Part shown: piece after piece, positions 24,725 through 33,833 of the stretch | Numbering within the stretch: position 1 is the stretch's first letter | Layout: each line of letters opens with the position of its first letter | Origin: Clavibacter sp. VKM Ac-2872 | GTDB taxonomy: Bacteria; Actinomycetota; Actinomycetes; Actinomycetales; Microbacteriaceae | NCBI RefSeq assembly: GCF_015351105.1 | Contig: NZ_JADKRR010000001.1 | Coordinates: 806,001 to 870,000 of the forward strand | DNA: 64,000 nucleotides | Reading direction: 5' to 3' | Notes under the pieces: model-generated | What the model saw: only the letters and a program-made list of their open reading frames with translations | Databases searched by the model: none | What the model was told of the DNA's origin: nothing | Translations under genes and position numbers: made by a program

Positions 24725-25774
24725 ATGACCGTCCCCTCCCGTCCGCCCGGCCGCGACCTCGTCGTCCTCCAGTCGTCGCCGGCGCCGCGCCCGACGACGA
24801 ACCCGTACATCGTGATGCTCGGCCGCGCGCTCGCCCAGGCCCCCGGCGTCCGCCCGTTGCACTTCAGCTGGCGCACCGCGCTCCTCGGCCGCTACGACGT
24901 GTTCCACGTGCACTGGCCCGAGATCCTCGTCGACGGGCACAGCCCGCTGAAGAAGGCGGTCCGCCAGGCGTTCACGGTCGCGCTCCTCGCGAGGCTGACG
25001 CTCCGGCGGATCCCCATCGTCCGCACCGTGCACAACCTCGAGCGGCCGCAGGGAATCGGCCGCCGCGAGTCGCTGCTGCTCGTGCTCATGGAGCGGATGA
25101 CGACGCTGCGGGTGCGCGTGAACCCCGTCACGGAGATCCCCGCCGAGCAGCCGGTCGCCACGATCCTGCACGGCCACTACCGCGACTGGTTCCGCGACGA
25201 GCCGGTCGCCGACGCGGTGCCCGGCCGCCTCGGCTATGTCGGCCTGGTGCGCCGGTACAAGGGCGTCGAGCAGCTCGTCGCGGCGTTCCGCGGCGCGGGC
25301 GACGCGGGCGCCGACCTGTCGCTGCGCATCGGCGGGAACCCGTCCTCCGAGGAGCTCGCCGGCATGATCCGCGCGCTCGCCGCGGGCGACGACCGCATCC
25401 GCCTCGACCTCCGCTTCCAGACCGACGCCGAGCTCGTGGACATCGTCACCTCCTCCGAGCTCGTCGTGCTGCCGTACCGGTTCATGCACAACTCCGGCGG
25501 CGCGCTCGCGGCTCTGTCGCTCGAACGGCCGGTGCTCGTGCCCGACAACGCCGTGAACCGCGCGCTCGCCGAGGAGGTCGGCCCGGGCTGGATCCACCTG
25601 TTCGACGGCGACCTGACCCCCGAGGAGCTGCTGCGCGCGACCGAGGCCGTGCGCACCGGCGCGCGCGCGGCGTCCCCCGACCTCGCCGCGCGCGACTGGG
25701 ACCGGGCGGGCACCGCGCACGCGTCGGCGTACCGGCGCGCGCTCCGGATCCGCCGCGGCGTCGAGCGGGGCTGA
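24725..25774 (+). CDS. Glycosyltransferase (GT4/GT-B type)
   Basis: 349 residues with AGGAG directly before ATG 24725. The N-terminal half contains the acceptor-side phrases NPYIVMLGRAL, DVFHVHWPEIL and RTVHNLERPQG. The donor half has LGYVGLVRRYKGVEQLVAAF, RIGGNPSSEE and LPYRFMHNSGGALAALSLERPVLVPDN. This pattern is common in EPS glycosyltransferases of the amylovoran (AmsK/GumH-like) kind. It is likely part of the same polysaccharide pathway as region 1; the sugar is unknown. Confidence 0.85.
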   Translation: MTVPSRPPGRDLVVLQSSPAPRPTTNPYIVMLGRALAQAPGVRPLHFSWRTALLGRYDVFHVHWPEILVDGHSPLKKAVRQAFTVALLARLTLRRIPIVRTVHNLERPQGIGRRESLLLVLMERMTTLRVRVNPVTEIPAEQPVATILHGHYRDWFRDEPVADAVPGRLGYVGLVRRYKGVEQLVAAFRGAGDAGADLSLRIGGNPSSEELAGMIRALAAGDDRIRLDLRFQTDAELVDIVTSSELVVLPYRFMHNSGGALAALSLERPVLVPDNAVNRALAEEVGPGWIHLFDGDLTPEELLRATEAVRTGARAASPDLAARDWDRAGTAHASAYRRALRIRRGVERG

Positions 25775-25939
25775 CGCGCGGCACCCGTTCGGGGGCTGGA
25801 TCCCCGCGCCCCCGCGGCTAGCATCGGACAGGGCCCGCATACCCGTGCGGTCCTCCTGACACCCGAGCTCGCGGTGATCCGGCTGTCACCCGCAGCCGAC
25901 CCGGTCGCCACCCCCTCCTCGACCCGACGATGGAGCCCC

Positions 25940-27553
25940 ATGCCCTCCGCCCTGCCCGGCGACCCCTCCGCCGCGCCTGCGACCGCGGCGCCGCCCGCCG
26001 CCACGCAGGGACTCGGCGCCCGCGCGGCCCGCGGCGCGATCGTCACGATCGGCGCGCAGCTCGTCCGGATCCTCATCCAGGTCGCGTCCGTCGTCGTCCT
26101 CGCCCGGCTGCTCACGCCCACCGACTACGGCCTGCTCGCGATGGTGCTCGCGATCATCGGCGTCGGCGAGATCTTCCGCGACTTCGGCCTCTCCAACGCG
26201 GCCATCCAGGCGCGCGACCTCAGCCGCGGCCAGCGCGACAACCTCTGGTGGATCAACGCGGGCATCGGCCTCGTCCTCGCCGCCCTGGTCTTCTGCGCGG
26301 CCTGGCCGCTCGCGGCGGTCTTCGGCCACGACGAGCTGATCCCCATCGCGCACGCCCTCAGCCTCACCTTCGTCTTCAACGGCCTCGCGACCCAGTACCG
26401 CGCGAGCCTCACCCGCAGCCTCCGGTTCCGTGCGCTCGCGACGGCGGACGTCACGGCGCCCGCGGTCGCGCTCCTCGTCGCGATCGGCGGCGCGCTCCTC
26501 GGCTGGGGCTACTGGGCGCTCGTCGCGCAGCAGCTCACCCAGACGCTCGTGCTGCTGGCGCTCGCGGTCGGCTTCGCCCGGTGGATCCCGCGCCTCCCGC
26601 GCCGCGGTGAGCCGATGGGCCCGCTGCTGCGCTTCGGCTGGAACATGGTCTCCAGCCAGATGGTCGGCTACGTCAGCAACAACATCGACACGTTCCTCGT
26701 GGGCCTCCGCTTCGGCGCCGGGTCGCTCGGCATCTACAACCGCGCGTTCCAGCTGCTGATGACGCCGCTCGCGCAGATCCGCAGCCCCCTCACCACGGTC
26801 GCCATCCCCGTGCTCTCCCGCCTCGCCGACGAGCAGCGCCGGTTCGCCGACTACGTCGCGCGCGGGCAGCTCGCCCTCGGCTACACGCTCGGCGCGGGCC
26901 TCGGCCTCGTCGCCGCGACGGCCGTGCCGATCACCGCGGTCTTCCTCGGGCCGCAGTGGGACAGCGTCGCGCCGATCCTCCGCCTCCTCGCCATCGCGGG
27001 CATCTTCGACACCCTCGCCTTCGTCGGCTACTGGGTCTACGTGTCGCGCGGCCTGACGGGCGACCTGTTCCGCTTCTCGCTCCTGAGCGCGGTGATCAAG
27101 GTCAGCTGCATCCTCATCGGATCGACCGGCGGCATCGTCGGCATCGCGGCCGGGTACGCCGCCGCGCCCGCCATCTGCTGGCCGATCTCGCTGTGGTGGC
27201 TGTCGCGCACGGCCCCGATCCCCACGCGCCGGCTCTACCTGGGCGCCCTGCGGATCATCGGCGTCGTGGGCTCGGTGAGCGTCGCGACGGGTGCGCTCCT
27301 CGCCCTGGTCGACACCGGATCCGACGTGCTGCAGCTCCTCGCGGGCGTCGGCACGACCGCCGTGCTCTACGCGCTCTCGGTCGCGATCGTCCCGGCCGTG
27401 CGCCGCGACGTGCGCGGGGTGCTCGACCTGGCGCGCGTGCTGCCGCGCGCCCGCCGGGTGGCCGCGCCCGCCGCGGGGCCCGACGCCGATCCGGGACCCG
27501 ATCCGGAGGCGACGCCCGCCGACGTGCCCGCGGCCGCACGCGTCCCGTCCTAG
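25940..27553 (+). CDS. Wzx-type polysaccharide flippase (MOP superfamily)
   Basis: 537 residues from ATG 25940 (GGAG upstream); GTG 25874 is a weaker alternative. There are about twelve to fourteen membrane segments with the hallmarks of the WzxC/Polysacc_synt_3 group: GARAARGAIVTIGAQLVRILIQV, ARLLTPTDYGLLAMVLAI, DFGLSNAAIQARDLS and YNRAFQLLMTPLAQI. It would move the lipid-linked repeat across the membrane for the polymerase at 15854. The C-terminal tail is Pro/Ala/Asp-rich. It supplies the flippase missing from region 1, which argues that both halves are one locus. Confidence 0.9.
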   Translation: MPSALPGDPSAAPATAAPPAATQGLGARAARGAIVTIGAQLVRILIQVASVVVLARLLTPTDYGLLAMVLAIIGVGEIFRDFGLSNAAIQARDLSRGQRDNLWWINAGIGLVLAALVFCAAWPLAAVFGHDELIPIAHALSLTFVFNGLATQYRASLTRSLRFRALATADVTAPAVALLVAIGGALLGWGYWALVAQQLTQTLVLLALAVGFARWIPRLPRRGEPMGPLLRFGWNMVSSQMVGYVSNNIDTFLVGLRFGAGSLGIYNRAFQLLMTPLAQIRSPLTTVAIPVLSRLADEQRRFADYVARGQLALGYTLGAGLGLVAATAVPITAVFLGPQWDSVAPILRLLAIAGIFDTLAFVGYWVYVSRGLTGDLFRFSLLSAVIKVSCILIGSTGGIVGIAAGYAAAPAICWPISLWWLSRTAPIPTRRLYLGALRIIGVVGSVSVATGALLALVDTGSDVLQLLAGVGTTAVLYALSVAIVPAVRRDVRGVLDLARVLPRARRVAAPAAGPDADPGPDPEATPADVPAAARVPS

Positions 27554-27600
27554 CCCCGCGCGTCGGGCGGCCCCGCGCCGCGCACCTTCCGCAACCTTTC

Positions 27601-27620
27601 CCCCGCCGACCCGGGCGGGG
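27601..27620 (+). terminator. Terminator-like hairpin after the flippase gene
   Basis: CCCCGCC and GGCGGGG pair around a short loop 48 bases after the stop. No T-run follows. Confidence 0.5.
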
Positions 27621-27680
27621 AGGGGCCGGCGCGGGCGTAGCGTGCACGCAGGGCGCGGATCCACCGGCGCCCCCGCTTCG

Positions 27681-28739
27681 ATGACGAGGACCCCTGTGAC
27701 CCACGACGCCGCCCGCCTGTCCGTGCTCTACCTCGGCGGGACGGGCACGATCAGCGCCGCGTGCGTCCGGGCCTCCGTCGCCGCCGGGATGGACGTCACG
27801 GTCGTGAACCGCGGCGCCGACGCCCAGGGCCGCGGCACGCCCGAGGGCGTGACGAGTCGCGTCGCCGACGTCACGGATCCGGCCGCGCTCCTCGCCGCGA
27901 TCGGCGATCGCACCTTCGACGCGGTCGTCGACTTCCTGTCCTTCGACGCCGCGGGCGCCGACGGCCGCGTGGAGCTCTTCGCCGGCCGCACCCGGCAGTT
28001 CGTGGCCATCAGCTCGGCGTCGATCTACCGCAAGCCCGCGCTCCAGACGCCCATCACCGAGTCGACGCTCCGCGCCAACCCGTTCCTCTGCTATGCGCGC
28101 GACAAGATCGCCATGGAGGACGCCTTCCTCCGCCACCACGCCGCGAGCGGCTTCCCCGTCGTGATCGTCCGCCCCTCGCACACCTACGACGAGGCGAGCC
28201 CGCCGCTCGCGGGCGGCTGGACGGTCGTCGACCGCATCGCGCGCGGCGACGAGGTCGTGGTCCCCGGCGACGGCACCTCGCTCTGGACCCTCACGCACGC
28301 GGACGACTTCGCGGTCGGCCTCGTCGGGATCCTCGGCGACGAGCGCGCCGTGGGCGAGGCGCTGCACATCACGAGCGACGACGTCTCCACGTGGGTTCGG
28401 ATCCACCACCTCGTCGCCGACGCGCTCGGCGTCGAGGCGCGGCTGGTGCACGTGCCCGCCGAGCAGTTCCCGGTGGTGGAGCCGGACTGGGGCTGGTCGG
28501 AGCTGGTGGTGGGCGACCTCTCGCACAGCGCCGTGTTCGACACGACCCGGATCCGCCGCCTCGTGCCCGCGTTCCAGCCGCGGATCCCGTTCCACATCGC
28601 GGTGCGCGGCATCGTCGCGTGGCGGGCCGAGCACCCGGAGCTCACCCGGCCGGATGCGGACACCGACCGCCGGATCCAGCGCCTCGTCGACGCGAAGCAC
28701 GCGGCCGACGCCGCCTACCGGGCGGCCGCGGAGGGCTGA
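27681..28739 (+). CDS. NAD-dependent epimerase/dehydratase (extended SDR)
   Basis: 352 residues from ATG 27681; GTG 27696 is possible. It opens with the Rossmann motif VLYLGGTGTISAACVRASV and has a conserved acidic turn (ADVTDPAAL). The SDR Ser-Tyr-Lys region appears as ISSASIYRK and CYARDKIAME, the latter giving the YxxxK pair. It resembles the isoflavone-reductase/mRNA-binding-like branch of atypical SDRs. The substrate may be a nucleotide sugar given the nearby polysaccharide genes, but this is not shown. Confidence 0.8.
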   Translation: MTRTPVTHDAARLSVLYLGGTGTISAACVRASVAAGMDVTVVNRGADAQGRGTPEGVTSRVADVTDPAALLAAIGDRTFDAVVDFLSFDAAGADGRVELFAGRTRQFVAISSASIYRKPALQTPITESTLRANPFLCYARDKIAMEDAFLRHHAASGFPVVIVRPSHTYDEASPPLAGGWTVVDRIARGDEVVVPGDGTSLWTLTHADDFAVGLVGILGDERAVGEALHITSDDVSTWVRIHHLVADALGVEARLVHVPAEQFPVVEPDWGWSELVVGDLSHSAVFDTTRIRRLVPAFQPRIPFHIAVRGIVAWRAEHPELTRPDADTDRRIQRLVDAKHAADAAYRAAAEG

Positions 28740-28763
28740 GCCGCGGCGGTCTGACGCGCGGCG

Positions 28764-29585
28764 CTAGCGGGCGGCGGCGACCGCGGGACGCGCGGTGACC
28801 CGCCCGGTCCACCCGGCGCGGACGCGCGCGACGAGCGTCACGACGACGACCGCGCCGGCCGCCACGAGCGCCGCCACCGCGGCCGGCGTCGAGAGCAGCT
28901 CGCCCGTGAGGCGTCCGACGGCGACCCACGCGAGGCCCCACGCGATCGCCGCGGAGGGCGCCAGCCGCCCGCCGTCGCGGAGCGCGAGCAGGACGCCGAC
29001 GAGGCCGGCGACCGCCAGCAGCACGACGGCCCAGGCGTCGCGCCCGGTGGTGCCCGGCTGGAAGCCCGACGCCGTGAGGATCGAGGCGATGTTCGCGATC
29101 GACGCGACGCTCACCCAGCCGAGGTAGAGGCCCATGGTGCCGTCGAGCACGACGCCCTCGACCGCGTTCCGCGGCCGCGTCGCCATGAGCGCGTGGAAGA
29201 CCCACATGAGCGTCACGAGCAGCGCCACGATCACGACGCCGCTGAGCGCGAGGAACCCGGCCTGCGCGGTGAGGATCCACACGGCGTTGAGCACGAGCGT
29301 CACGGTGACGGGGTAGCCGACCCGGCGCTGCCGCTCGTCGGCGCGCTGCGCGGGGAGCGCCTGCCAGATCGTGTACGCGACGAGCCCGAGGTAGATCACG
29401 CTCCAGATCGAGAACGCGGGGCCGGCCGGCGCGACGGGCGTGTAGCTCGCGCTCAAGGCACCGCTCGACGCGTTCTGGATGCTCCGGTCGCTGAACGCGC
29501 CCGAGCCGAACGCGGAGCCGATGACGGCGAACGCCATGCTCGAGATGACGACGATCTGCCGGACGATGTCCTTCACGGTGCCCAT
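28764..29585 (-). CDS. TspO/MBR-family tryptophan-rich sensory protein
   Basis: 273 residues, AGAGGAG upstream of ATG 29585. There are about seven hydrophobic segments. The TspO-like core is AGPAFSIWSVIYLGLVAYTIWQALP, LNAVWILTAQ and LYLGWVSVASIANI. It is longer than canonical TspO (about 160 residues), with two or three extra C-terminal spans, as seen in many actinobacterial members. TspO proteins bind tetrapyrroles and affect stress signalling, but the role of this long form is not established. It is divergent from the MarR gene across a shared palindrome. Confidence 0.8.
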   Translation of the reverse strand: MGTVKDIVRQIVVISSMAFAVIGSAFGSGAFSDRSIQNASSGALSASYTPVAPAGPAFSIWSVIYLGLVAYTIWQALPAQRADERQRRVGYPVTVTLVLNAVWILTAQAGFLALSGVVIVALLVTLMWVFHALMATRPRNAVEGVVLDGTMGLYLGWVSVASIANIASILTASGFQPGTTGRDAWAVVLLAVAGLVGVLLALRDGGRLAPSAAIAWGLAWVAVGRLTGELLSTPAAVAALVAAGAVVVVTLVARVRAGWTGRVTARPAVAAAR

Positions 29586-29612
29586 GCGGTCCGCTCCTCT
29601 ACGATGGGAATG

Positions 29613-29639
29613 TCAGCAGGCGGATAGTAAGCCTGCTGA
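29613..29639. promoter_or_regulatory. MarR-type operator in divergent promoter
   Basis: A perfect inverted repeat: TCAGCAGGC (29613-29621), 9-base spacer GGATAGTAA, GCCTGCTGA (29631-29639). The AT-rich spacer reads as a -10-like element on both strands (TAGTAA on +, TACTAT on -). A dimeric MarR protein bound here would block both the tspO-like gene and its own gene. Confidence 0.75.
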
Positions 29640-29664
29640 TGATCACTGTAGCAGGAGGAGTGCC

Positions 29665-30147
29665 GTGCAGGACGACGAGCTCGCCAGCTGGCCCACGGGG
29701 CGGCTGCTGTCCACGGCCGCGCGCGCGGTCGAGCACGCCTGGTCGGAGGCGCTCACGACGCTCGGCGTCACGCACGCGGGCCTCATCGCGCTGCACCTGC
29801 TCCGTGACGGGCCGCTCAGCCAGATCCAGCTCGCCCGCTCCGCGCACGTCGAGACCCAGACCATGTCGCGCACGCTCGAGCGGCTGGAGCGGGAGGGGCT
29901 CGTGTCCCGCGCGCCGGATCCCGCCGACCGCCGCCGCCACGTCGTCGCCCGCACCGCGGCCGGCGCCGACGCCTGGGAGCGCGCGCAGGCGCTCGAGCAG
30001 GACGTCGTCCCCGAGCTCGCCCGCTCGGAGGAGATGCGCCGCGGCCTCATCGACGTGATCCGCGCGGCCGGCCGCCCGGCGCCCGCGGCATCCGCCGCCG
30101 ACGGCGCGTCCGCGTCGTCCGCCGCCGCCCCGGGGCGCGCTCGATGA
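29665..30147 (+). CDS. MarR-family transcriptional regulator
   Basis: 160 residues from GTG 29665, with an excellent AGGAGGAG ribosome site. Winged-helix core: LTTLGVTHAGLIALHLLRDGPLSQIQLARSAHVETQTMSRTLERLEREGLVSRAPDPADRRRHVV; the DxRRR wing and the SRTLERLE recognition helix are classical MarR. An Ala-rich tail follows. Its stop overlaps the start of the DUF2071 gene as ATGA. It likely represses its own gene and the divergent tspO-like gene through 29613-29639; the ligand is unknown. Confidence 0.9.
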   Translation: MQDDELASWPTGRLLSTAARAVEHAWSEALTTLGVTHAGLIALHLLRDGPLSQIQLARSAHVETQTMSRTLERLEREGLVSRAPDPADRRRHVVARTAAGADAWERAQALEQDVVPELARSEEMRRGLIDVIRAAGRPAPAASAADGASASSAAAPGRAR

Positions 30148-30884
30148 CCCGCCCCGCGGATCCGATCTCCGCCGCCGCGCCCGACCTCCCCGGCCGCGCG
30201 GTCATCCGCCAGGTCTGGAGCGACCTGGCGTTCGTGCACTGGCGGGTGGATCCCGCGCTCGTCGCCCCGCTCCTCCCGCCGGGCACGCGTCCCGACGTCC
30301 ACGGCGGATCCAGCTGGGTCGGCCTCATCCCGTTCGTCCTGTCCCGCAGCGCCTTCCCGCCCCTGCCCGCCGTGCCGTGGGCCGGCACCTTCGCCGAGCT
30401 CAACGTGCGCCTCTACAGCGTGGGCGACGACGGTCGCCGCGGCGTGGTCTTCCGCTCGCTCGAGGCCGCGAAGCTCCTGCCGACGCTCGGCGCGCGCGTG
30501 GGCCTCGGCCTGCCCTACATGTGGGCGTCGATGACGCACGAGGAGCACGACGGCGTCGTCACCTACACGTCCCGCCGGCACACGGGCGCCCGCCCGTCGT
30601 CGCGCATCTCGGTGCGACCGCTCGGCGAGGAGGTCGAGGGGGATCCGCTCGCCGACTTCCTCACCGCGCGCTGGGGCATGCACGTGGCCCGCGGCGGCGT
30701 CACGCGGTACTGGCCGAACACGCACGACGCGTGGACCCTCCAGCGTGCTGAGCTCGTCGGCCTCGACGACGAGCTGGTCGCGGCCGCCGGTCTCCCGGGG
30801 ATCGTCGACCGCGCGCCCGACTCGGTGCTGTTCTCCCGCGGCGTCCGCACGGAGTTCGCCGGCCCTCTCCGCCCGCGCGCCTAG
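30144..30884 (+). CDS. DUF2071 (YqjF-like) protein
   Basis: 246 residues. Diagnostic phrases are VIRQVWSDLAFVHWRVDPALVAPLLPPGTRPDV near the start, then SWVGLIPFVLS, AELNVRLY and FRSLEAAKLLPTLGARVGLGLPYMWASM, the pattern of the DUF2071/YqjF family related to acetoacetate decarboxylase-like folds. The biochemical role of the family is not settled. Co-transcription with MarR is indicated by the 4-base overlap, so it is probably controlled by the same signal. Confidence 0.85.
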   Translation: MTRPADPISAAAPDLPGRAVIRQVWSDLAFVHWRVDPALVAPLLPPGTRPDVHGGSSWVGLIPFVLSRSAFPPLPAVPWAGTFAELNVRLYSVGDDGRRGVVFRSLEAAKLLPTLGARVGLGLPYMWASMTHEEHDGVVTYTSRRHTGARPSSRISVRPLGEEVEGDPLADFLTARWGMHVARGGVTRYWPNTHDAWTLQRAELVGLDDELVAAAGLPGIVDRAPDSVLFSRGVRTEFAGPLRPRA

Positions 30885-30913
30885 TCGGTCGCGCCCCGGG
30901 CCGCCGAGCCCCG

Positions 30914-32749
30914 CTACCGCTTGGAGCGCGGCGTCCGCGTCGAGCGCGGCTTCCCGCCCGACAGCTCGTCGATCGTGAGCGCGGCGCTCACGAGCGCGAG
31001 GTGGCTGAGCCCCTGCGGCAGGTTGCCGAGGAACGCGTGGTCGTCGGCGTCGATCATCTCGGAGTACAGCCCCACGTCGTTGCCGAGGTCGACCAGCTCG
31101 TCCATGAGCTCGCGCGCCTCGTCCATCCGGCCGACGCACGCGTAGGCGCCCGCGAGCCAGAACGCGCACGCCGTGAACGTGCCCTCCTCCTCGGGCATGC
31201 CGGAGTAGCGGTACAGCAGCGGCCCGCGGCCGAGCTCCGAGCGCAGCGCGTCGAGCGTCCGGGACATGCGCTCGCCGCGGTCGAAGCCGGAGATCGAGTG
31301 CAGCAGGATGCTCGCGTCGAGCCGCTGGCTGCCCGGGTGCATGACGTAGGCGCCCCGACCCTCGTCCCAGCACTCCTCCTCGACCCACGTGCGGATCCGG
31401 TCGCGCTCGGCCCGCCAGCGGTCCGGCACGCCGGGGATCTGGCCCAGCTCCGCGAGCTCGACGGCGCAGTCGAGGGCCTGCCAGCAGCCGAGCTTCGAGG
31501 TCGTGTAGTGCTGCTCGTCCTCGAGCTCCCACATGCCGGCGTCGCGCTTCTGCCACATGTCGCAGGTGCGGTCGGCGAAGGTCGCGAGGAGCCGGCCGGT
31601 GTCGGCGTCGAGCACGTTGCCGTCGCGGACGTAGGTGCGCACCACGTCGAACAGGTCGCCGAACACGCCCAGCTGCAGCTGCGCCTGCGCGTCGTTGCCG
31701 TCGACGACGGGCCCGACGCCGCGCCATCCCGGCACCTCCGGGTTCGAGCTGCCCTCGGGCACGCCGCCCTCGAGCGAGTAGAAGACGTGGAGGTCGGGGC
31801 CGTTGTCGCGGATCGTGCGGAGCATCCAGGAGACCGCCGCGTGCGTCTCCTCGCGGAGCCCGAACTTCACGAGGGCGTTCACCGTGTAGGCGAGGTCGCG
31901 CACCCAGGCGAAGCGGTAGTCCCAGTTCTTGCCGCCGCCCATCCGCTCGGGCAGCGAGGTCGTCGCGGCCGCGGCGATGGATCCGGTCGGCGCGTGCACG
32001 AGCAGCTTGAGCGCGAGGGCGCTGCGCTGCACGGCCTCGGCCCACTCGCCCTCGTAGCGGAACTCGGCGCTCCAGCCCTGCCAGTTGCGGATGGTGCGGT
32101 CGATGCCCTCGTCCACGATCTCCGGGTTCGGGATCCGCACGGGCTCCCGCTCGGTCCCCACCATCGTGAGGACGTGGCGCGACCCCTCCTGCGTGGTGAA
32201 CGCGCCGGACAGCGACTGCGTCCCGGGCTCGGCGGGGCCGTGGTCGAGGCCGACGACCGCGAGCGTCACGCCGTCCACGCGGATGACCGGGCCGTTGTGC
32301 GTCGCCTGCACCCAGGGGGACGACGTGCCGAGCGCGGTCCCGGGCGCGATGAGCCAGCTCATCGCCACCTCGCCCGTCAGCCCCTCGATGCGCCGGCCGA
32401 GCTCGGACCACGGCAGCCGCCCGGCGACGCCCGTGACGAGCGCGTCGGTCACGCGCACGCTTCCGGACGCCGTGGTGAAGGTGGTGGTGAGCACGTTGGT
32501 GCCGGGCACGTAGGCGCGCGTCACCTCGAAGTCCTCGTCGGGACGCAGCGTGATCCGGCCGCCGTGCGGGGCGTCGAGGATCGCGGCGAACGCGGGCGGC
32601 GTGTGCAGGTTCGGGAGCGGGAGCCAGTCGATGTCGCCGTCCTCCGCGATGAGCGCGACGGTGCGCCCGTCCCCGATGGCGGCGTAGCTGCGGAGAGCGA
32701 CGTACCCGTCGGTGCGCTCGGGTGCGGGGCGGGACGTGGGCTGGGACAT
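30914..32749 (-). CDS. Glycoside hydrolase family 15 (glucoamylase/trehalase-like)
   Basis: 611 residues; CAGGAG precedes ATG 32749. The N-terminal beta-sandwich (RSYAAIGDGRTVALIAEDGDIDWLPLPN) leads to an alpha/alpha-barrel catalytic domain: ERMGGGKNWDYRFAWVRDLAYTV, WQALDCAVELAELG and PEEEGTFTACAFWLAGAY. The Glu in EEGTF and the acidic residues of the KNWDYRFAWVRD segment are where GH15 acid/base residues are expected. Actinobacterial GH15 includes trehalases and glucoamylases; the choice cannot be made by eye. No signal peptide was seen, so it probably acts on intracellular sugars. Confidence 0.88.
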   Translation of the reverse strand: MSQPTSRPAPERTDGYVALRSYAAIGDGRTVALIAEDGDIDWLPLPNLHTPPAFAAILDAPHGGRITLRPDEDFEVTRAYVPGTNVLTTTFTTASGSVRVTDALVTGVAGRLPWSELGRRIEGLTGEVAMSWLIAPGTALGTSSPWVQATHNGPVIRVDGVTLAVVGLDHGPAEPGTQSLSGAFTTQEGSRHVLTMVGTEREPVRIPNPEIVDEGIDRTIRNWQGWSAEFRYEGEWAEAVQRSALALKLLVHAPTGSIAAAATTSLPERMGGGKNWDYRFAWVRDLAYTVNALVKFGLREETHAAVSWMLRTIRDNGPDLHVFYSLEGGVPEGSSNPEVPGWRGVGPVVDGNDAQAQLQLGVFGDLFDVVRTYVRDGNVLDADTGRLLATFADRTCDMWQKRDAGMWELEDEQHYTTSKLGCWQALDCAVELAELGQIPGVPDRWRAERDRIRTWVEEECWDEGRGAYVMHPGSQRLDASILLHSISGFDRGERMSRTLDALRSELGRGPLLYRYSGMPEEEGTFTACAFWLAGAYACVGRMDEARELMDELVDLGNDVGLYSEMIDADDHAFLGNLPQGLSHLALVSAALTIDELSGGKPRSTRTPRSKR

Positions 32750-32987
32750 GGGACTCCTGTCGACGCCGGCAGGAGGGCACCGACCCCTCCAGTATCCCCG
32801 GGTCGCCCCCTGGCGACCGGGCCGTCATCCGGCCGGAGACGCGGCGGCCGTCCCAACCGTTCTTCCCCGGGCTCCGAATACTGCCGATGTGCCCGGAGCC
32901 CACCCGAACGGTTCCGGTCGCGGCCCGTCGGACAGCGTCGTCCGCGCGGGTCTCCCTCCCCGCGTCGACCCGGGCCAGGCTGGATCC

Positions 32988-33521
32988 ATGACGCTCATCG
33001 AGGCCGTGCGCGGCGACATCACCCTGCAGGACGTCGACGCGATCGTCGATGCCGCGAACTCGTCGCTCCTCGGCGGCGGGGGAATGGACGGCGCGATCCA
33101 CCGCGCGGCCGGTCCCGAGCTGATCGCCGCCTGCCGCCGCATCCGCGCCGACGAGCTGCCCGACGGCCTGCCGGCGGGCGACGCGATCGCGACGCCCGGC
33201 TTCCGCCTGCCCGCGCGCCACGTGATCCACACGGTCGGCCCCGTCTGGTCCGCATCCGACGACCGCACCGCGGTCCTCGCGAGCGCGTACCGCCGGTCGA
33301 TCGAGGTGGCGGCCGGCCTCGGGATCCGCAGCGTCGCCTTCCCGGCGGTCTCGGCCGGCGTCTACGGTTGGCCGCTCGACGACGCGGCGCGCGTCGCGGT
33401 CGCCTCCGTGCGCGGCGCGCTTGCGGACGGCGCGGGCGACGGCATCGAGCTGGTGCGCTTCGTGCTGTTCTCGGACCAGGCGCTCGCGGCCTTCGAGGCG
33501 GCGCTCGCATCCGACGCGTGA
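32988..33521 (+). CDS. Macro-domain protein (O-acetyl-ADP-ribose deacetylase-like)
   Basis: 177 residues, a stand-alone macro domain. ADP-ribose-binding features: GDITLQDVDAIVDAANSSLLGGGGMDGAIHRAAG, PAGDAIATPGFRLPARHVIHTVGP, and FPAVSAGVYGWPLDDAARV. The AN-S and GGGGMDGAIH segments are the usual active-site and phosphate-binding loops of the MacroD/YmdB group, which remove ADP-ribose or acetyl from ADP-ribose. The start at 32988 was chosen to begin at the domain edge; upstream codons are low-complexity. It sits alone between GH15 and tRNA genes. Confidence 0.9.
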   Translation: MTLIEAVRGDITLQDVDAIVDAANSSLLGGGGMDGAIHRAAGPELIAACRRIRADELPDGLPAGDAIATPGFRLPARHVIHTVGPVWSASDDRTAVLASAYRRSIEVAAGLGIRSVAFPAVSAGVYGWPLDDAARVAVASVRGALADGAGDGIELVRFVLFSDQALAAFEAALASDA

Positions 33522-33590
33522 GCCGCGATGTCCGACGCGGGCCGAGGAAGAGGAACGCCGGCCCTGCCGTCTGGGACGGGGACCGGCGGA

Positions 33591-33666
33591 TGGTGCCTGG
33601 ACGCGGCGTCGATCCGCGGACCTTTCGATTTTCAGTCGAACGCTCTACCAACTGAGCTACCCAGGC
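33591..33666 (-). tRNA. tRNA-Phe (GAA)
   Basis: Cloverleaf read on the - strand: acceptor GCCTGGG pairs with TCCAGGC, anticodon stem TTCGA/TCGAA encloses CTGAAAA, anticodon GAA. T-arm CGCGGATCGACGCCGCG. CCA is encoded (33591-33593). 76 bases. Last of three tRNAs in order Glu-Asp-Phe. Confidence 0.97.
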
Positions 33667-33705
33667 GAGCGGGCGGCTTGCGAGAAGACGCCCACATCGG
33701 ACAGA

Positions 33706-33727
33706 AGCCCTCTCGTGAGAGAGGGCT
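33706..33727 (-). terminator. Hairpin between tRNA-Asp and tRNA-Phe
   Basis: AGCCCTCTC and GAGAGGGCT form a perfect 9-bp stem with a four-base loop. On the tRNA strand it may be a terminator or an RNA-processing stem separating the two tRNAs. Confidence 0.5.
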
Positions 33728-33735
33728 CATATCCG

Positions 33736-33812
33736 TGGCGACCCTGACGGGACTTGAACCCGCGACCTCCGCCGTGACAGGGCGGCACGCTAACCAGCTG
33801 CGCTACAGGGCC
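33736..33812 (-). tRNA. tRNA-Asp (GTC)
   Basis: - strand: acceptor GGCCCTG pairs with CAGGGTC, anticodon stem CCGCC/GGCGG around CTGTCAC, anticodon GTC, T-arm CGGGTTCAAGTCCCG, encoded CCA at 33736-33738. 77 bases. Confidence 0.97.
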
Positions 33813-33833
33813 TTGCATGTCGATCACATTGCC

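Noticed and set aside
29643-33230. A 1195-codon - strand frame across MarR, DUF2071 and GH15 genes
   Set aside because: It is an out-of-frame read of GH15 and antisense to real genes.
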